Shown: piece after piece, positions 6,680 through 9,156 of the stretch | Layout: every line of letters begins with the position of its first letter | Numbering within the stretch: position 1 is the first letter of the stretch | Source: an uncultured Faecalibacterium sp. | GTDB lineage: Bacteria; Bacillota; Clostridia; Oscillospirales; Ruminococcaceae | Assembly (NCBI GenBank): GCA_902463905.1 | Contig: CABQHF010000070.1 | Span: forward strand, 1-9,156 | Direction of reading: 5' to 3' | Length of the DNA stretch: 9,156 nucleotides | The notes under the pieces: generated by a model | Told to the model about the DNA's origin: nothing | What the model saw: the letters and a program-made list of their open reading frames with translations, nothing else | The model's database searches: none | Translations under genes and position numbers: made by a program

Positions 6680-6745
6680 CGGTTTGTGCCTGCGGGGCAA
6701 TTTCATCCGATCCAGACCCGAATCTGAAAGAAAGAGGGATTTTTT

Positions 6746-8773
6746 ATGCGTCATACCATTACCCGCCGCCAGTTCCTGAAAGTCGGCGGCGCCGCTGTTG
6801 TTTCCACGGCGGCAGCCGGCCTGCTGAGCAGCTGCGGCGGCTCGTCCGCTTCCGGCAGCTCCACCGGCGGCTCCGGCAGCAGCACCTACACCCTGCTGTA
6901 CTCCCGTCAGCCCGCCACCCTGAACTATCTGATCTGCTCCGCAGACCCGGACCTGTACCACGGCACCCAGTGCGTGGACACGCTGGTGGAGTACGACAAC
7001 CGCGGCAAGATCCGCGAGGGTCTGGCTACCACCTGGGAGTGGGATGCGGATACCCTGACCTGGACCTTCCACCTGCGGGACGAGAACTGGGTGGACTGCA
7101 ACGGTGAGGTGCTGGGCCCGGTCACCGCACAGGACTTCGTGGATGCGCTGCAGTATGTGCTCACCCCGGCCTATGCATCCTCCACGGCCAGCCTGGTCAC
7201 CCCCTATGTGGCCGGTGCCGAGGATTACTACAACTATCTGTTCTACAAAGCCAGCGCCGAGAACGGCACCGTGGCTGAGGACGGCACCACCTACACGCTG
7301 GAAGCCGACGGCTCGGTGACCGCCGCAGCCACCGATGGCACCACCACGAGCTATGCTCCCGTGGATTTTGATACCGTGGGCGTCAAGGCCGTGGACGAGC
7401 ACACCCTGACCTATACGCTGTGCTTCGACTTTCCCGGTTTTGTCAGCCTGCTGAGCTACGCTCCCTACGAGCCGGCCTACGGCCCCCTGCTGGAAGAGCT
7501 GGGCGACCAGTTCTGCACCAGCGCCGAGACCGCCTGCAGCTGCGGCGCGTTCTATCTGGCGGAGTATGTGCCGCTGGAAAGCTGGGTGATGAAGAAAAAC
7601 CCCGAAAACTACGACAAGGACAACGTCTACATCGACACCATCCGCTACATCTACAACCAGGAAGAGCTCATCAGCGGCCCGGAAATGGTCCGGCGCGGCG
7701 AGATCGACCAGGCCACCATCAGCTCCGACATCCTCGACAGCTGGCTGTCCGACGACACCACCAAGGATATGGTGTCCATGGAGCGCCCGGAGACCGGCAA
7801 GAGCTACTTCTACATCTTCAACTTCCTGCCCTACGCCCACGAGTTCTCCAACTGGAACGTCACCGGCGTGGACGCCCAGTATGAGCCGGACAACTGGGCC
7901 AAGGCGGTCAACAGCACCAACTTCCGCAAGGCCTTCCTGTACGCCATCAATCCGTCGGTCACGCTGGCCGTCACTGCCCCGGAAGGCTACGACAACTACA
8001 AGCTGCACACCATCACCCCGCCGTCCTTCTGCGCCAACAGTCAGGGCGTGGACTACACCGAATGCGGCGATCTGGCCAACCTGTCCGACTTCTTTGACGA
8101 GGCAAAGGCCAAGGAATACCGCGACGCCGCTGTGGAAGAGCTGACAGCCGCCGGAGCCACCTTCCCCATCAAGGTGCAGTACCCCTACAACCCCGCCGTG
8201 GTGGACTGGGACAAGCAGTGTCAGGTGTTCAAGCAGCAGGTGGAGGGCGTTCTGAACGACGGCTTCGACTTTATCAACATCATCATCACCCAGGGCCCCT
8301 CCGACAACTTCCTGAACGCCGTGCGCCGTGTGGGTGCCTATGAGCTCATGTCCTACTACTGGGGTGCCGACTACTCCGACCCCGAGACCGAGGTGTACCC
8401 CTTCTATCAGGAAGCCGGCGACCGCGGCACCTGCTATGCGTTCCTGCGCACCGGCGTGGAGGACGGCATCATCACCGGTGAGACGGCCGAGTACGTCATG
8501 ACCTACATGGACATGGTGGAGCAGGCCAAGGCCATCACCGAGGATCTGGATGCCCGGTATGAAGCCTTTGCCAATGCCGAGGCCTATCTGATCCAGAATG
8601 CCCTGGTGGTGCCGCTGGGCCTGCCCGTGCCGCCGTACATTGCCACCCGCCTGAACCTGTGGGAGGGTCAGTACGCCCCCACCGGCCTTTCGTCCAACCG
8701 CCTGAAGGGCGTGCACATCCTAGACCACTACGTCTCCATGGACGAGTACGACCAGAACCGGGATGCCCGGTAA
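6746..8773 (+). CDS. Peptide ABC transporter substrate-binding lipoprotein (family 5, OppA/DppA-like), Tat-type signal
   Basis: A 675-residue extracytoplasmic lipoprotein predicted to capture oligopeptides for an ABC importer. The signal has T-R-R-Q-F-L-K (residues 6-12), a classic twin-arginine motif, then a hydrophobic stretch and a lipobox L-S-S-C with Cys30 as the lipidation site. A Gly/Ser-rich linker runs to about 46. Family 5 landmarks are LLYSRQPATLNYL (50-62), EGLATTWEWDADTLTWTFHLRD (91-112, split by family strands), a domain II segment CGAFYLAEYVPLESW (266-280) with KKNPENYD (283-290), and the FRKAFLYAINP helix. A Gly/Thr/Asp-rich insertion lies at about 172-205. The protein is larger than a typical OppA (about 540) and has at least twelve cysteines, fitting a strict anaerobe. 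ATG 6746 follows AGAGGGA (6733-6739) at 6 nt. Its likely permease partner starts at 9042. Peptide specificity cannot be read from sequence. Confidence 0.92.
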   Translation: MRHTITRRQFLKVGGAAVVSTAAAGLLSSCGGSSASGSSTGGSGSSTYTLLYSRQPATLNYLICSADPDLYHGTQCVDTLVEYDNRGKIREGLATTWEWDADTLTWTFHLRDENWVDCNGEVLGPVTAQDFVDALQYVLTPAYASSTASLVTPYVAGAEDYYNYLFYKASAENGTVAEDGTTYTLEADGSVTAAATDGTTTSYAPVDFDTVGVKAVDEHTLTYTLCFDFPGFVSLLSYAPYEPAYGPLLEELGDQFCTSAETACSCGAFYLAEYVPLESWVMKKNPENYDKDNVYIDTIRYIYNQEELISGPEMVRRGEIDQATISSDILDSWLSDDTTKDMVSMERPETGKSYFYIFNFLPYAHEFSNWNVTGVDAQYEPDNWAKAVNSTNFRKAFLYAINPSVTLAVTAPEGYDNYKLHTITPPSFCANSQGVDYTECGDLANLSDFFDEAKAKEYRDAAVEELTAAGATFPIKVQYPYNPAVVDWDKQCQVFKQQVEGVLNDGFDFINIIITQGPSDNFLNAVRRVGAYELMSYYWGADYSDPETEVYPFYQEAGDRGTCYAFLRTGVEDGIITGETAEYVMTYMDMVEQAKAITEDLDARYEAFANAEAYLIQNALVVPLGLPVPPYIATRLNLWEGQYAPTGLSSNRLKGVHILDHYVSMDEYDQNRDAR

Positions 8774-8782
8774 ATCATTCTG

Positions 8783-8809
8783 AATATCCTCCGCTTCGCT
8801 TTGGATATT
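8783..8809 (+). repeat. Hairpin just after the binding-protein gene, with alternative pairing
   Basis: AATATCC (8783-8789) pairs with GGATATT (8803-8809) around a 13-nt loop. Alternatively TCCGC (8790-8794) pairs with GCGGA (8814-8818), which is incompatible with the first fold. The stem could protect the 3' end of the binding-protein mRNA or simply be a degenerate repeat; it lacks a long T run of its own. Confidence 0.4.
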
Positions 8810-8833
8810 TTCAGCGGAAGTTCATTTTTAGTT

Positions 8834-8874
8834 GCAACTCGGAAAAATCTGCGGATTTTTCCGAGTTGCTTTTT
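8834..8874 (+). terminator. Strong intrinsic terminator after the binding-protein gene
   Basis: A perfect 16-bp stem, 8834-8849 with 8854-8869, closed by a TGCG tetraloop and followed by TTTTT (8870-8874). It is the most stable-looking hairpin in the window. It lies between the binding protein and the permease, so most transcripts of the binding protein should end here. Confidence 0.93.
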
Positions 8875-8882
8875 CACGGGAA

Positions 8883-8928
8883 GGGAACTCCCTCCGTCTG
8901 CTTCGCAGCCGTGACTGAGGGAGTTCCC
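8883..8928. repeat. REP-like palindromic element (12-bp arms)
   Basis: GGGAACTCCCTC (8883-8894) and GAGGGAGTTCCC (8917-8928) are perfect inverted arms around a 22-nt centre that includes a small CTGC-TTC-GCAG hairpin (8898-8908). The centre is asymmetric: its left half looks like one side of a CCGTCTGC... palindrome and its right half like one side of a ...CCGTGACT palindrome. From general familiarity, elements with CTCCCTC/GAGGGAG arms recur between genes in Faecalibacterium-type genomes; a genome search would confirm this. It could also act as a further terminator, but no strong T run follows directly. Confidence 0.6.
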
Positions 8929-8971
8929 ACCTCCTTTTCAACAGCTTTTGCTCAAAAAATCTTCAAATCAC

Positions 8972-9000
8972 TTTTCAAAATCAAGAAATTGCGGTATTCT
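8972..9000 (+). promoter_or_regulatory. Weak candidate promoter for the permease gene
   Basis: TTTTCA (8972-8977) and TATTCT (8995-9000) are spaced by 17 bp, matching 4/6 and 4/6 of consensus. A second TATTCT at 9000-9005 lacks a suitable -35. The region 8936-9030 is AT-rich. Some promoter is needed here if the terminator at 8834-8874 is efficient. Confidence 0.4.
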
Positions 9001-9041
9001 ATTCTTATCTGTATTTCAAAAGAAAAAGAGAGGTGCACACT

Positions 9042-9156
9042 ATGGTGCAATATCTCGCAAAGCGCATCGGGCGTTCTCTGCTGACGCTGTTCATCATTGT
9101 AACGCTGGTGTTCTGCCTGCTGCGGCTCATGCCGGTGGAAGGCTATTTTGCAAACT
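9042..9156 (+). CDS. Peptide ABC transporter permease, OppB/DppB-like (5' part)
   Basis: The first 38 codons run off the right edge. The N-terminus, M-V-Q-Y-L-A-K-R-I-G-R-S-L followed by a hydrophobic helix (about residues 13-29) and L-R-L-M-P, is the typical first membrane segment of OppB/DppB-type permeases, which form the inner-membrane channel with a second permease. ATG 9042 is preceded by AGAGAGGT (9027-9034) at 7 nt. A following permease is as expected beside the substrate-binding lipoprotein, although a strong terminator separates them. The rest of the importer (second permease, two ATPases) should lie beyond the window. Confidence 0.88.
   Translation, partial: MVQYLAKRIGRSLLTLFIIVTLVFCLLRLMPVEGYFAN

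Noticed and set aside
6608..6680. tRNA or T-box leader between the ferredoxin and binding-protein genes
   Set aside because: No cloverleaf or acceptor stem can be drawn, and the region is too short for a T-box; a simple promoter, hairpin and terminator account for it.
6518..8716. Minus-strand open frame of 732 codons opposite the binding-protein gene
   Set aside because: It is a shadow of the substrate-binding protein gene and continues through the terminator and promoter region; no protein family features are present.
8883..8928. CRISPR repeat or IS end
   Set aside because: A single palindrome with no spaced copies in the window, no transposase frame and no target duplication visible; a REP-like element fits better.
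8659..9084. Plus-strand open frame of 141 codons across the transporter gap
   Set aside because: It begins inside the binding-protein gene in another frame, runs through three hairpins and into the permease start, and has no ribosome site.

Overview
The window reads as chromosomal DNA of a strictly anaerobic, GC-rich Clostridia member, most like Faecalibacterium or a close Oscillospiraceae relative. This is an inference from several cues: GC-rich coding with AT-rich gaps and strong AGGAGG-type ribosome sites, a glycogen branching enzyme, a cysteine-rich multi-cluster ferredoxin, a cysteine-rich OppA-like lipoprotein, and a palindromic repeat of a style I associate with that group. I see no phage, IS element, CRISPR array, tRNA or rRNA.

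Layout. (1) At the left edge (1-20, minus strand) lie the first codons of a divergent gene that may be a GH13 amylase. It has a convincing extended -10 promoter in the shared upstream region. (2) 252-2195 is glgB, the 1,4-alpha-glucan branching enzyme, closed by a clear intrinsic terminator. (3) 2266-2295 is a strong promoter, followed by a perfect inverted repeat in the leader. It drives an apparent three-gene operon, 2352-6582: a polytopic GT-C-like membrane protein, a trigger-factor-like protein lacking the ribosome-binding domain, and a large multi-[4Fe-4S] protein with a zinc-ribbon-like segment and an Ala/Pro-rich tail. The gaps are 27 and 4 nt. (4) 6579-6679 holds a near-consensus promoter overlapping the ferredoxin stop codon and, about 30 nt past the expected start, an intrinsic terminator with a competing hairpin. 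This may be an attenuator or a small RNA ahead of the transporter gene. (5) 6746-8773 encodes an OppA/DppA-type peptide-binding lipoprotein with a twin-arginine signal. (6) 8774-9041 contains three successive hairpins, one of them a perfect 16-bp terminator and another a REP-like palindrome, then a weak promoter. (7) From 9042 to the right edge is the start of an OppB/DppB-type permease.

How the genes fit together. The left end suggests storage or alpha-glucan metabolism (branching enzyme plus a possible amylase on a shared divergent promoter region). The right end is a peptide ABC import locus in which the binding protein is separated from the permease by a strong terminator, a usual way to make more binding protein than membrane components. 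The middle operon is the least explained part: no known pathway combines a GT-C-like membrane protein, a domain-reduced trigger factor and a 4Fe-4S/zinc protein. It is the best candidate for an uncharacterised functional unit, although its members could simply be co-transcribed housekeeping genes.
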